Positions 16,841 through 26,317 are shown, counted from the first letter of the stretch. The stretch: DNA of 64,000 nucleotides from Pedobacter xixiisoli (GCF_900215335.1 NZ_OCMT01000003.1:372001-436000), one strand, 5' to 3'. A program made the numbers and translations. Notes: a model not told the origin generated them from the letters alone.

Positions 16841-18967
16841 CTAACCTTGCGATGGCAATGTAATGTAAAAAGTAGTGCCTTCGCCTAATTTACTTTCAAC
16901 TCGAAGATGACCATTGTTCTGCAAAACCATATCTCTACAAAGAATTAAGCCAATATGATGTCCCTTTTCACCAGAAGTTCCTGTGCCTGGTTGATGGGTG
17001 AGGTTGAAAAGATTTTCTTTATCCAAATCACTAATGCCAGGGCCAGTATCTTTAATGGAGCACACCACTTGGTTTTGCTCTATTTTGGCATCAAAGGTAA
17101 TTTCATCTCCTTTGCTACAGAATTTGATAGCGTTGGATAGCAAGTTCCTAATCACCACATGAACCATGTTTAAATCCGTAAATACGGTTAAATCAGTAGC
17201 TACATTGTTTTCAACTCTAATTGATTTTAGCTTAATCGGAGCCTCCATTAATTTGATGTTATGCGTAATCACTTCGTTTAACTTTACATCTATAGGTTTT
17301 GCCACCATACCACCAAGCTGACTTTTCGACCATTCGAGCAAATTATCTAGAAAAGACGCAGTATTATAAACGGTATCTTCTAATCTTTCGAGTAAATCGC
17401 CTAATTCATCTTCATTCAAAATACCACTTCTATACATGCCAAATAGTGCTTTTAACGAATGTATCGGGCCTCGTAAATCATGTGAAACAATAGAGAAAAA
17501 CTTATTTTTTACGCCGTTCAGTTTTTCTAGCTCTGTATTTTGAGAAGAAACAATCTCCATCTGTGTCTTCAGTTCCTCATTTAAAGCACTTAGCTCTTCA
17601 TTTACTTCTGCAATTTGATGTTTTTGTTGTTGAAGTAGTTTATTGGTAGCATTTTTTTCTAAGTTCCTCTTGTAATACATCACCAAAAGCACAATTAAAA
17701 CAATCAGCAACACTGTAATGATGATAATGGCAGTAGTGTAATCTGTAATTTTAGCGTTGATGGTCTCGTTGCGCTTTTCGAGGTTTTTGTTGTCGGTATT
17801 TACACGGTGTAAATCATTTAATATAACTTCTTTGGTTGTTTTAGAGGTCTCTAAACTATCATTTATGGCGATATACTGAGATTTGAAGTTTAAAGCACTT
17901 TCATATTCGTTTTTTTCTGCTTTTACTTTAGAAAGATTATCTAGTGCCAAAGCGATTGGTATTTTCGAGTTCGTTTCTTTGGCTTTTGTTAGGGCTAGCG
18001 TAGCGGCTTTATCAGCTTTTTCGTAGTCTTTTAATCCTAAATGTGCTTCTGTTAAGGTAATAAGCATGGCACAGTCTTGGTAAGCATTTTTGAGTTTAGC
18101 ATTATTGGCGAGAGCTATATCCAAATAACCTAAGGCTCTTTTGTAGTCCTTTTTTTCGACGTATAGTTGGCTAATTCCCCAGTTACTTAAAGCAATTCCG
18201 TTTAAATCTCCAATTTTTTCTCTAATTGCTAAGCTCTTTTGATAGTAATCCATCGATTTGCTAAACTCTTTTAACCTCCTTTTAGAGCCTCCCAAAGAAA
18301 AAAGCGCATTGCCCATGCTTAATTCGTCGCTTGGATTTAGTTTCAAGTTGTCTAAAACCTGTTGGAAATAATTGTCGGCACTTTTATATTCTTTTAAATC
18401 GAAATAAATGGCACCAAGGTTGGTGATACACTGATTAATGCCCTTGCCGTAATTAAGCCTTCTAAAGATTTTCAATGCATCTTCATAGCAATGTACAGCT
18501 AATTGTTTTTTATCAGAGCGATCGTAAACAAAACCAATATTTACCAAGCTGCGAGCTAATCCGTTTTGATAGCCACTTGCTTTTGCCTTTTGCTGGCCTA
18601 TTTTAAAATAATAAAGTGCACTGTCTAAATTACTTCTAACTCCATAAGAAATGCCCATGTCTAGGTAAGCATTTGCTATGTTAGAATCTATGTTGTTTTT
18701 TTCGGCAAGTAGCCTATATTGGTTAGCGTAGTAGAATTTTTTAATAGGGTCAACAGAAGTGTAAGCCGCAGAAAGTTTTCTTAATACTTTAATTTGAATG
18801 GTATCTGGGTCGGTTGATTTGAGCTGGGTTAACAATACTTCAACTTTGGAAGTTTGGGCAGTTGCCGAAATTCCAAACAGGAGTAAACACAGGCAAAGTA
18901 ATGCCTGCTTTGGTAGAAGTTTTAAAGCACAGTGCATATAGCCTGATTTTGAGGTTCGTTTGGGCAA
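16841..18967 (-). CDS. TPR-containing sensor histidine kinase
   Basis: A 708-residue membrane kinase: signal peptide, a periplasmic array of about seven tetratricopeptide repeats (about 60-370), one transmembrane helix (about 412-432), a coiled coil, then HisKA and HATPase domains. The phospho-acceptor His is in SIVSHDLRGP (about 494-503). The N box is NLLSNAIKF and the G1 box is DTGPGISD. The G2 box reads GEKGHHIGL, where related kinases have GEKGTGLGL, so the ATP lid is atypical. No response regulator gene is adjacent. An internal ATG at 18937 would give a more standard signal peptide and may be the true start. Confidence 0.88.
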   Translation of the reverse strand: MPKRTSKSGYMHCALKLLPKQALLCLCLLLFGISATAQTSKVEVLLTQLKSTDPDTIQIKVLRKLSAAYTSVDPIKKFYYANQYRLLAEKNNIDSNIANAYLDMGISYGVRSNLDSALYYFKIGQQKAKASGYQNGLARSLVNIGFVYDRSDKKQLAVHCYEDALKIFRRLNYGKGINQCITNLGAIYFDLKEYKSADNYFQQVLDNLKLNPSDELSMGNALFSLGGSKRRLKEFSKSMDYYQKSLAIREKIGDLNGIALSNWGISQLYVEKKDYKRALGYLDIALANNAKLKNAYQDCAMLITLTEAHLGLKDYEKADKAATLALTKAKETNSKIPIALALDNLSKVKAEKNEYESALNFKSQYIAINDSLETSKTTKEVILNDLHRVNTDNKNLEKRNETINAKITDYTTAIIIITVLLIVLIVLLVMYYKRNLEKNATNKLLQQQKHQIAEVNEELSALNEELKTQMEIVSSQNTELEKLNGVKNKFFSIVSHDLRGPIHSLKALFGMYRSGILNEDELGDLLERLEDTVYNTASFLDNLLEWSKSQLGGMVAKPIDVKLNEVITHNIKLMEAPIKLKSIRVENNVATDLTVFTDLNMVHVVIRNLLSNAIKFCSKGDEITFDAKIEQNQVVCSIKDTGPGISDLDKENLFNLTHQPGTGTSGEKGHHIGLILCRDMVLQNNGHLRVESKLGEGTTFYITLPSQG

Positions 18968-19047
18968 TATTGCAGTTAAATATAGCTAATAGTTTTAATA
19001 TTATTCCTACTACTTTTTCGAATAAATATTATTCCTCTCTGCTGAAT

Positions 19048-19605
19048 CTAAACTCTTAACGAACCACGGAAAGCTCTTGCTCCGTAATAGGATTGAGCCC
19101 CATTGTGATATACGAAAACAGTATTGTAACGACGATCACAAAATAATGCGCCGTCAAGCTTGCGAATTTGCTCTGGAGTTTGTACCCAGCTTGAGGTCTT
19201 AAGGTCGAACTCTCCTAATTGTTGTAAGCTTCTATATTCTTCTTCCGTTAAAAGCTCAATGCCCATTTCTGTAGCCATGTTTATGGCGCTATCGTTAGGT
19301 TTGTGCTCTTTTCTTGCTTCTAATGCTTCGTGGTCAAAGCAAACACTTCGTCTTCCCTTTGGACTTTCTGTAGCACAATCGTAAAAAATAAACTCTCCAG
19401 TTTTTTCGTCGTAGCCAACTACATCTGGTTCGCCGCCTGTAATGTCCATTTCATTTAAGGACCATAACTTTTCGGGTTTGGCATTTAGTTTTTCTTCTAC
19501 TTTGCCCCAATCTAAACCTTCGTGACGCTTCATGTTTTTATCGAAGCGGATTTTCAAGATGCTTAATAACTCTTCGCTTTGTTGTGATGATAATTTTTTG
19601 CTCAT
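19048..19605 (-). CDS. DUF4256 domain-containing protein
   Basis: A 185-residue cytoplasmic protein of the DUF4256 family, covering nearly the whole length. Conserved-looking segments include NEMDITGGEPDVVGYD, YDCATESPKGRRSVCFD and the C-terminal NGAQSYYGARAFRGSLRV. No catalytic role is established for the family. Its ATG follows the stop of the upstream YdeI-like gene by 4 bases, so the two are probably co-transcribed. Confidence 0.85.
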   Translation of the reverse strand: MSKKLSSQQSEELLSILKIRFDKNMKRHEGLDWGKVEEKLNAKPEKLWSLNEMDITGGEPDVVGYDEKTGEFIFYDCATESPKGRRSVCFDHEALEARKEHKPNDSAINMATEMGIELLTEEEYRSLQQLGEFDLKTSSWVQTPEQIRKLDGALFCDRRYNTVFVYHNGAQSYYGARAFRGSLRV

Positions 19606-19609
19606 GATA

Positions 19610-20194
19610 TTAATCGTTTATGCCTTTGCCGCTAAGAATTTGCGGAATATACTTCTCAACTCTGGCGCTTCGTGTTTTAGATTGTTTTGCTTCCGAAAAA
19701 TGGAACAAATAAGCCCTTTGTCTACCTGGGGTTAATGCTTCAAATGCAATTCGCAAAGCAGGAAGAGCCTTTAGCTTTTGTTGAAATTCTTCTGCAACTT
19801 CAAAGTCTGAGGTTTTTTTCATCTCTACTTTTAAGCCTGCCTTCTCTACTTCAATAGCTTCGAAGATGTAATTTTTGATTTCCTGTTTTACCGTCCAAAT
19901 TTCTTTAGCGTCGGTAAATCGTATTTGACGTGCTGATTGTACATGACCTGTTTGTTGAATCAGCAAACCATCAGCATTGCTTAATAAAGCTCCTTTGAAA
20001 AACAATAAGGCACAGTATTCTTTAAAGCCCTGTATGATAGCGATATTGCTTTTGTTAAAGCTGTAGCAAGGTTGACCCCATTTTAGTTCTTCAGTTAATC
20101 CGCATTCTAGCACAATGGTTCTTAATGCTTCAAATTCTTCCCGCCATTTGTCTGACTTGCTTAAAAATATATCGACTTTGGGGTTCATCTTCAA
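19610..20194 (-). CDS. YdeI/OmpD-associated family protein (DUF1801-like)
   Basis: A 194-residue protein with an N-terminal DUF1801-type fold (about 1-115, with LKWGQPCYSF) and a C-terminal YdeI-type segment (about 125-194, RIAFEALTPGRQRAYLFHFS followed by a basic tail). Family members are small cytoplasmic proteins, some linked to stress tolerance, without a known reaction. It is the first gene of a pair with DUF4256; a near-consensus TAACTTTA (minus strand, 20214-20221) lies about 20 bases upstream. Confidence 0.85.
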   Translation of the reverse strand: MKMNPKVDIFLSKSDKWREEFEALRTIVLECGLTEELKWGQPCYSFNKSNIAIIQGFKEYCALLFFKGALLSNADGLLIQQTGHVQSARQIRFTDAKEIWTVKQEIKNYIFEAIEVEKAGLKVEMKKTSDFEVAEEFQQKLKALPALRIAFEALTPGRQRAYLFHFSEAKQSKTRSARVEKYIPQILSGKGIND

Positions 20195-20251
20195 TTATTT
20201 GGTTTTTGAAGACTAAAGTTAGGGAATTTTTGAAGGCAAATGAATTATCAA

Positions 20252-20686
20252 TTATAGAGACAGTTCAAAAACCTTTTGCTCTTTGCTGCTAGAGAAACCC
20301 AAAGCTTTATAGAACTTATGGCTTTCGGTGCGTAACACATTACAACGAATGCGCATAATTGAAATATCTCGGTCTTGGCTCCAAGATTTACTGGCTTCAA
20401 TCAGTTTTTTGCCAATTTGCTTGCCTCTTACATTTTCATCTACCACCAATCCTGTTACTTCAACAAATAACGGACTTTCTACACGCATGCAAACTAAACA
20501 ATGAAGCCAGCCAACAATTTTATCATCAGCTTTGGCTACAAAAATTGTATGGTCTTTTAGTGTGATGATTTCCTTTAACCTGCCTAATAATGAATCAAAA
20601 TCATTTGCATAACCCAATTGATTGGATAAAGAATGAATTTCTAGGGCTTCAGTTTCTGTAATACTTTTGAGCTGGATAATCTCCAT
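20252..20686 (-). CDS. GNAT family N-acetyltransferase
   Basis: A 144-residue single-domain acyl-CoA N-acyltransferase. The acetyl-CoA binding motif A is visible as VVDENVRGKQIGKKLIE (about 84-100), followed by a C-terminal strand-turn region ending FYKALGFSSS. The substrate is not predictable. The ATG shares a base with the stop codon of the PAP2 gene (TAATG), so it is translationally coupled to the end of the sphingolipid block, though it may be a passenger there. Confidence 0.85.
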   Translation of the reverse strand: MEIIQLKSITETEALEIHSLSNQLGYANDFDSLLGRLKEIITLKDHTIFVAKADDKIVGWLHCLVCMRVESPLFVEVTGLVVDENVRGKQIGKKLIEASKSWSQDRDISIMRIRCNVLRTESHKFYKALGFSSSKEQKVFELSL

Positions 20687-21630
20687 TAAGAAATCAATTT
20701 TAGCATACTTTGTATAAAGTTAGCTAAAGGTTTTCTTTCTTTTAACCAGTTGAATGAAAATATTCCGATGATTGCTGTAGTGATACCTGCCAATACATCG
20801 GCCAAATAATGGTGGCTCGTGTAAACTGCAGCAAACCAAATTCCAACCATTACAGTAATGAAAAAGATATTCGCTTTACGGAATTTACCTTTTGCTCCGT
20901 AATACACCACAATTAGGGGATAGGCAGAGTGTAAAGAAGGCATTGCAGCAAATACATTTGAACCTTTGCTGTAAATAGATTTAAAAAGTTCGATACCAAA
21001 GAAATTGTCGAAACGCACTAAACCAGCGGTATTTCCAGGCGTACCTGCAATAAATTCAAAGCCGTGCTGTTGTACATACCAAGGCGGTGCGGCAGGGTAG
21101 AGGTAATAAACCACGAAGCCTAATAGGTTTACCCAAACAAAAGTAAGCAGGAAGTTTAAGAAGTTTCTTCTTTCGTTATTAAAGAAAAGGAAAGCTGCAA
21201 ATGCCAGTGGCACTGGTACCCACATTAAATAAAAGAAGCCCGTAAGTACATCTAAAAAAGAGTTGGTATGTAGTAACCAGTATTCGTTTGGTGTAAGTAA
21301 TTTACCTGCTTGTTCTATCCCGAAAACGCTCTTTTCGAAGTTGTAAAGGTCTTCGATATGTACAATGTTGTAATTGTAATTCGGAAAAGCCTTCATGTAA
21401 TCATAGATAATCCAGTATACGATGAAGATGGAAAAGCCTATGATGAACTTTCTGGTAATGGCAGATACATAATAAAGCAGGTTAAATATGCTTATTAGTA
21501 CCAGTTGGTCTGTTTTATAGCCTACCAAAAAATAAGAAAGAACTAAGTAGCATGCGGAGATACCAAGCGTTAATGGTAAATCTTTTTTAAGGTTTCTTTT
21601 TCTATCCTCAGCGGGGATTTCTGATGTCAT
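20686..21630 (-). CDS. PAP2-family inositolphosphotransferase-like protein (candidate inositol phosphorylceramide synthase)
   Basis: A 314-residue polytopic membrane protein (about 6-8 helices) of the PAP2 branch that includes fungal Aur1. The signature residues are in PSLHSAYP (about 235) and HHYLADVLAG (about 279), where the two His and the Asp form the catalytic site. In that branch the enzyme moves a phospho-head group from phosphatidylinositol to ceramide. The surrounding genes (inositol phosphate synthase, CDP-alcohol phosphotransferase, PgpA-type phosphatase, sphingoid base synthesis) support this role over a plain lipid phosphatase. B. thetaiotaomicron has a PAP2-like gene in its inositol lipid locus, recalled from the literature. 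Function is inferred. Confidence 0.78.
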   Translation of the reverse strand: MTSEIPAEDRKRNLKKDLPLTLGISACYLVLSYFLVGYKTDQLVLISIFNLLYYVSAITRKFIIGFSIFIVYWIIYDYMKAFPNYNYNIVHIEDLYNFEKSVFGIEQAGKLLTPNEYWLLHTNSFLDVLTGFFYLMWVPVPLAFAAFLFFNNERRNFLNFLLTFVWVNLLGFVVYYLYPAAPPWYVQQHGFEFIAGTPGNTAGLVRFDNFFGIELFKSIYSKGSNVFAAMPSLHSAYPLIVVYYGAKGKFRKANIFFITVMVGIWFAAVYTSHHYLADVLAGITTAIIGIFSFNWLKERKPLANFIQSMLKLIS

Positions 21631-21645
21631 TTATTTTTATTTGTT

Positions 21646-21790
21646 GGGACGAAAAATAATTCGCCCGTACGAGTAATTTTATTTACCCTCTCTGGCTACG
21701 CCATCTCTCCCAGAGGGAGAGAAATACAAGGTTTTATAAGCATAATGCTACTCTCTCCCTCTGGGAGAGATGCCCAACGGGCAGAGAGGG
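21646..21790. repeat. Two dispersed repeats side by side
   Basis: A GGGACGAAA...TTCGCCCGTACG copy (21646-21671) is followed by a 105-bp palindrome of the GAGAGATGCC...AGAGAGGG family (21686-21790). They fill the gap between the PAP2 gene and the hydroxylase gene. Confidence 0.65.
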
Positions 21791-21792
21791 TT

Positions 21793-22416
21793 TTATTTAT
21801 TTTTATCAAATCCTGACCTAAATATCCCATCCCAAAACATCCAGCTTACGCCGAAACCTTTAGATGCATCTTGGTAATGGTGTAACATGTGATGATGTTT
21901 CAACCTTTTCCATAATCCACTTTTAAAATTGGCATGATGAAGTGCATAGTGCACCATGTCGTAAAATAAATATCCGCCAATAAAGCCTATAAAAAACGAA
22001 TAGATTTTCGTCTCTGGTAAAAGCCAATCGAATAGAAACCAAAAAGCTAAAGCCAAGGGAATACTGGCCGATGGTGGCATTACCAAACGATTTGCATCAT
22101 TAGGATAATCGTGGTGTACGCCATGAAAAATAAAATGAATACGTTTTGCCCAGCCAGCTGTAGGGTAAAAATGGAAAACCCAACGATGCATAATGTACTC
22201 TGTGATCGTCCAGATAAAAAGACCAAAAGCTAACCATCCAAAAAACTCTAAAATTGGAGTTTGTATATCAAAAATGGCTTTCCACACTAAGAAAGCTATA
22301 AGTGGAAGGAATATAATTAGGGGTACGTAATATTTTACTTTAGAAAGTGGTTCTAGCAAGTCGCTTTTGAACATCCTTGTAGACTCGCTAGAATTTGAGA
22401 TAAAATTCTTTGCCAT
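21793..22416 (-). CDS. Fatty acid hydroxylase superfamily protein (sphingolipid hydroxylase-like)
   Basis: A 207-residue membrane di-iron enzyme. The histidine clusters of the superfamily are complete: HRWVFH (about 75-80), HGVHH (about 96-100), HYALHH (about 156) and HHHMLHH (about 173-179). Size and His spacing resemble the FA2H/Scs7 catalytic domain, which hydroxylates the acyl chain of ceramides in eukaryotes. With neighbours for sphingolipid synthesis, a likely role is hydroxylation of the N-acyl chain or the sphingoid base. It starts 4 bases after the preceding gene's stop. The substrate is inferred from context; carotenoid or sterol substrates are less likely. Confidence 0.85.
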   Translation of the reverse strand: MAKNFISNSSESTRMFKSDLLEPLSKVKYYVPLIIFLPLIAFLVWKAIFDIQTPILEFFGWLAFGLFIWTITEYIMHRWVFHFYPTAGWAKRIHFIFHGVHHDYPNDANRLVMPPSASIPLALAFWFLFDWLLPETKIYSFFIGFIGGYLFYDMVHYALHHANFKSGLWKRLKHHHMLHHYQDASKGFGVSWMFWDGIFRSGFDKNK

Positions 22417-22420
22417 GATA

Positions 22421-23701
22421 TTATACTTTTATTCTTTCGGTTATTGCTTTTGTTGGATTGCCAGCCTCGTAACCTTTTATTTCTACATATTTAACATTGG
22501 GCACCCAAAATGTACCACCTTCTATTCTCAAGAAAATCCTGTCCAACAATATCTTTTTGTTGTTTGCAGTTGCATAAACATGATATTTTTTATCTGTTGT
22601 AGATTTGGTTAATAATAGAGGGAATTTTTTGTACGAAACGAAACGCAGTTCGTAGTTGCCGTTTCCAATATCCTTGGTTTGAATTCCGTAAGCAAACTTA
22701 CGTTGGATATAGTTCAAATCTTTTTTGCCTTCTTTATCAGCATAACGCATCCAAAATACATTCACCGGATGTTCCTTTATCAAATTACCATCTTCATCAA
22801 CATTTAATTGGCAAATAATGGTATTGATATTAGGGTCCCGCTGCACGTAAAATAACTGATTACTGATGTTTTTAGGCGTAGGGAAAGTCAAAGGAGATGG
22901 GTCATCGCCTGTTTGAGCTTTTAAAGTTGTCGAATTTGAAAACCCTAAGCCAGCAAATAGCACTAAGCCAACAATTACAGCTGCTTTGTTGCTCGTTTTA
23001 GGAAACTCCTTAGCGTCTAAAGCTTTTTTCGCTTCTCTCAATCTGTTTACTGCCGTGATATTGGTCATAATTGCCATTAAAGTAATTGGCAAAGTGAAAA
23101 TGCTCATGGTTTCGAAAACATGAAACTTAATTCCTGGTATGAAGATCTTGTAATCGGCACCTAAGAAATTATAAGCCACACCGCAAGCAATGGCAAAAAC
23201 ACCAATAGTTACAACTCGCTCTGGACGTTGCATTAAACCACCTTTACATTCTACGCCTAAACCTTCGGCACGAGCACGAGTATAGCTTACCATCATTGAG
23301 CCGATTAGCGCAATAAACGCAAATAACGAACTTAAGAAATAATGGTGCGCTACCAAATAATAGCAGATACCTAAAAACATTACCATTTCGCTGTAACGGT
23401 CTAGTACAGAATCGTACATGGCGCCAAACTTAGAGCTCATATTTCCCAATCGTGCTACCTGACCATCGAGCATGTCGAAAAGTCCGGCAAATAATACCAG
23501 TGCACCAGCCCAACCTACGTATTCTAATTCGCCACGGTTAGATTTTTCTGCACCAATAACAAAAATTACAGCTACACCAATGTTCAATAGTAAACCAATA
23601 GTGGTTACCATGTTTGGGGTCAGCCCAATTTTAATCAATCCCTTAACAAAAGGGTTAATTACTTTATAAATACCTTGTTGAAGGTTATCTCTTAACTTCA
23701 T
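22421..23701 (-). CDS. CDP-alcohol phosphatidyltransferase fused to a DUF4833 domain (candidate phosphatidylinositol-phosphate synthase)
   Basis: A 426-residue fusion. The N-terminal part (about 1-235, several membrane helices) is a CDP-alcohol phosphotransferase with the full D-G-x2-A-R-x8-G-x3-D-x3-D motif, seen as DGQVAR (about 79-84) and G...D...D to DSVLD. Given the inositol-3-phosphate synthase gene nearby, it probably joins inositol phosphate to CDP-diacylglycerol, making phosphatidylinositol phosphate. After a further hydrophobic segment (about 242-258) comes a DUF4833-type domain (about 270-426, LFYVQRDPNINT and YIQRKFAYGI), which would lie in the periplasm. The domain is normally separate; its role is unknown. 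It lies 52 bases after the DUF5686 gene. Confidence 0.87.
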   Translation of the reverse strand: MKLRDNLQQGIYKVINPFVKGLIKIGLTPNMVTTIGLLLNIGVAVIFVIGAEKSNRGELEYVGWAGALVLFAGLFDMLDGQVARLGNMSSKFGAMYDSVLDRYSEMVMFLGICYYLVAHHYFLSSLFAFIALIGSMMVSYTRARAEGLGVECKGGLMQRPERVVTIGVFAIACGVAYNFLGADYKIFIPGIKFHVFETMSIFTLPITLMAIMTNITAVNRLREAKKALDAKEFPKTSNKAAVIVGLVLFAGLGFSNSTTLKAQTGDDPSPLTFPTPKNISNQLFYVQRDPNINTIICQLNVDEDGNLIKEHPVNVFWMRYADKEGKKDLNYIQRKFAYGIQTKDIGNGNYELRFVSYKKFPLLLTKSTTDKKYHVYATANNKKILLDRIFLRIEGGTFWVPNVKYVEIKGYEAGNPTKAITERIKV

Positions 23702-23753
23702 CTGTTTTGTTTATTCTTTTTATTTGTCAGATGGAAACTTTGACGAGTTATTT

Positions 23754-26315
23754 TTAAAAATCTAGTTTAACCCTAGCTCTAATGCCCCATTCACTAACTT
23801 CTGGGTTATCGAGATAGTTAAATCTCTTTACCAAATCTACTCTCAAAACTTTGAAAATATTTCCCAAACCAACACTACCTTCCATGTAAGGCTCTTTGCT
23901 TAACGAGTAAGTTCTTTGCAAGCCATTTTCGTAGGTCGGCATCTTGTAAACACCATCGTTTGTTTTCTCTGGGTTATTCTCGTCTCTCAATCCACCATAA
24001 ATTGCTTTGAAAGAAACAATTTCTCTTAATTTCAATTTATTTAACAAAGGTATCTTATTTAAAAAGAATCCGTTAAAATTATGGTCGATATTTATTGCGG
24101 CATATCTATCGCTGACAAACTCTAAGAAGTTCATCAAGTTGTATGAATTGAGCTGATAAGCATAAGTTTGGTTGGCACGATGTACCGCCAATAAAGGGAA
24201 AGGCAGTTTTCCTATGATATATCCACCTTCTACTCTTACGTCACTAAAGCCTAACTGCGATAAATAAAAGCGTTTATCTACACTTGCCATGATATTGTGG
24301 TAATTGTATTCGCCACCAAAGAAACCTTTAATACCAGCCGTATACCTTAAGTTATAGATAGGGTATCTATCGATGATAGGTGTGCGGTAAATCTTACCTT
24401 GGTAGAATTTTTCATTCTTTGCATACCTTAAACCGACACTAAGCTCTGTTGTATTAAGACGTGTGATGTCGGTATTTGTAGCTGCATTGGTATATATCAA
24501 TCCACCAGCTGGAGTTTGAGCCCATTTTTTAAAGCCTACGGTGTAAGAAAAACGATTTTCGAACTCTTTTACGTAATCTAAGCGATAAAAATCATTGTAC
24601 AACAACATGTCGTTTACACCACGTTTAAATGACAGCAAGAAGTTGTCTTCCTGTACAAACTGTAGTTCTTGTCCTGGTATTTTGGTATCTCTTTGGAAAC
24701 TAGCTCTAATATAATTTTGCGGGAATTTATAGATCGATTTATTATTCAAAGAATAAGTTCCCGATAAAAAGAACTTCCATTTCTCATCTTTAAATCCATA
24801 GGCAGCATAATTCTCGAAATAAAAGCGTTTGCTTAGCGCTGGCGTTGTTCTACCGCCTATACGTAAACGGAAACCTTCTACATTATTAAAACTATAGAAT
24901 GTATTGGTAGGTCCAACCTCATAAGGCCCGAAATCCCAATAACCAGCTAATGCAAAAGTTACCAATTTTACCGTTCTTCTGAAAGATGGTAGTTTCTGCA
25001 ATGTATCAATGTTGCTGTAGATTTTCAGTTGTTGTGCAGGGATAGAATCCAAGCGGTTTTGAGACCAAAAAGTATCTGATCTTTTGGTCGCTCCAGCTAG
25101 TACTTCTAATTTTTTACCAGAAAATACAGTGTCAGGAATTTCTACGTTTGTCTTATACTGATCGTAGCTTACGCTACGCTCACCCGTAAAACCTATTCCT
25201 TTGTTTTTGCTAATTCCGAAATCGGCAATTAAATTACTTTTACTTAGATAATACCTGCTGTCAGTATTTTTCTCGAAATCCAATGCAATTTCCATTCCCC
25301 TAACGAAGTTGAGGTTAATGTGTTTGTTTACTCCAAAATTTGCCTTTTGTACAGCATAATTGCCATCCATGGTGATGTAAATCTTTCCTTCGAACAACAT
25401 ATCACCTTTGGTACGTGGCGTAAATGAAAGCTCAATGATATTGCCAGCTTCACTTTTAACAGTATCGGTAATAAAAAACTTGTAAAAAGTAGGGGCAGAG
25501 TTTGCTATCGGACTTAAAAAGTCGTTGCTCATTACAGAGATATTATTATCGTAGATGTTGATGTTTTGGTACATCCTATCGAAATAAGCTTTCATCCCTT
25601 GGTTATCGATGAATCTATTATCAAATTCTACTTGCTTTTCTGCTAAAACAACCGTCTTGCTTTTATCAGGTGAGAAACTTAAGTACTGGTCGGCAAGTTT
25701 TTCTTGGATGTAAATTGGCAATAAGTTTTTTCCACCTATTTTAGTCGAATCCTGTTCTTGAAATAAGAATTGATAGTTTCTGAAAATACGCTTGCTTTTG
25801 AATTTTTCGGAAACGTTGCTCATAGAGAACAACATTTTTTCGTATTCTTTATATTGTACCGTTTCGTAAGCTTTAGGCTGATTTTTATCCTTGTTCTCGA
25901 TGACCTGTCTAATCAGTTCTACTGCTGGATTGTTCTTGTTAGAATACCTAACTTTTTTGCCTGCTATAATAGTAACCTCGTTTAAAGATTGTGCATTTGA
26001 TTTCAGCAAGACATCTAATTTTTGGGTTTGCCCAACCATTATTGTCTTGTATAAAACATCGTAGCCAACGTAATTAAACTTCAGTTTGTTGTAATCTTCA
26101 TTAGTGCTGATTTTGAAATTTCCGTCTAAATCTGATTGAGTTCCCAAGCGGGTATCATTAAAGAAAATAGATACATAAGGGAGTGTTTCTTTAGTTACAG
26201 CGTCTCTAACTGTTCCTGTAATAACGGTTTTTTGGGCAAATGCCGATGATATACCTATTACAGTGGCACTAAAAAATGTTAGTGCATATATTATTGTTTT
26301 ATATGTATGTTTCAT
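23754..26315 (-). CDS. DUF5686 / carboxypeptidase-regulatory-like domain outer membrane protein
   Basis: An 853-residue exported protein: signal peptide (about 1-27, ending SAFAQ), a CarboxypepD_reg-like beta-sandwich (about 30-105, VITGTVRDAVTKETLPYVSI), and a long DUF5686 region. The second half alternates strands with many aromatic residues and ends in Phe (ARVKLDF), which fits an outer-membrane beta-barrel with a C-terminal beta-signal. Unlike SusC proteins it has no TonB-dependent plug. The family has no known function. It lies 2 bases after the gtrA-like stop and upstream of the phosphotransferase, so it is within the lipid operon; a part in moving the lipid to the outer membrane is a hypothesis. 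Confidence 0.85.
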   Translation of the reverse strand: MKHTYKTIIYALTFFSATVIGISSAFAQKTVITGTVRDAVTKETLPYVSIFFNDTRLGTQSDLDGNFKISTNEDYNKLKFNYVGYDVLYKTIMVGQTQKLDVLLKSNAQSLNEVTIIAGKKVRYSNKNNPAVELIRQVIENKDKNQPKAYETVQYKEYEKMLFSMSNVSEKFKSKRIFRNYQFLFQEQDSTKIGGKNLLPIYIQEKLADQYLSFSPDKSKTVVLAEKQVEFDNRFIDNQGMKAYFDRMYQNINIYDNNISVMSNDFLSPIANSAPTFYKFFITDTVKSEAGNIIELSFTPRTKGDMLFEGKIYITMDGNYAVQKANFGVNKHINLNFVRGMEIALDFEKNTDSRYYLSKSNLIADFGISKNKGIGFTGERSVSYDQYKTNVEIPDTVFSGKKLEVLAGATKRSDTFWSQNRLDSIPAQQLKIYSNIDTLQKLPSFRRTVKLVTFALAGYWDFGPYEVGPTNTFYSFNNVEGFRLRIGGRTTPALSKRFYFENYAAYGFKDEKWKFFLSGTYSLNNKSIYKFPQNYIRASFQRDTKIPGQELQFVQEDNFLLSFKRGVNDMLLYNDFYRLDYVKEFENRFSYTVGFKKWAQTPAGGLIYTNAATNTDITRLNTTELSVGLRYAKNEKFYQGKIYRTPIIDRYPIYNLRYTAGIKGFFGGEYNYHNIMASVDKRFYLSQLGFSDVRVEGGYIIGKLPFPLLAVHRANQTYAYQLNSYNLMNFLEFVSDRYAAINIDHNFNGFFLNKIPLLNKLKLREIVSFKAIYGGLRDENNPEKTNDGVYKMPTYENGLQRTYSLSKEPYMEGSVGLGNIFKVLRVDLVKRFNYLDNPEVSEWGIRARVKLDF

Positions 26316-26317
26316 TT

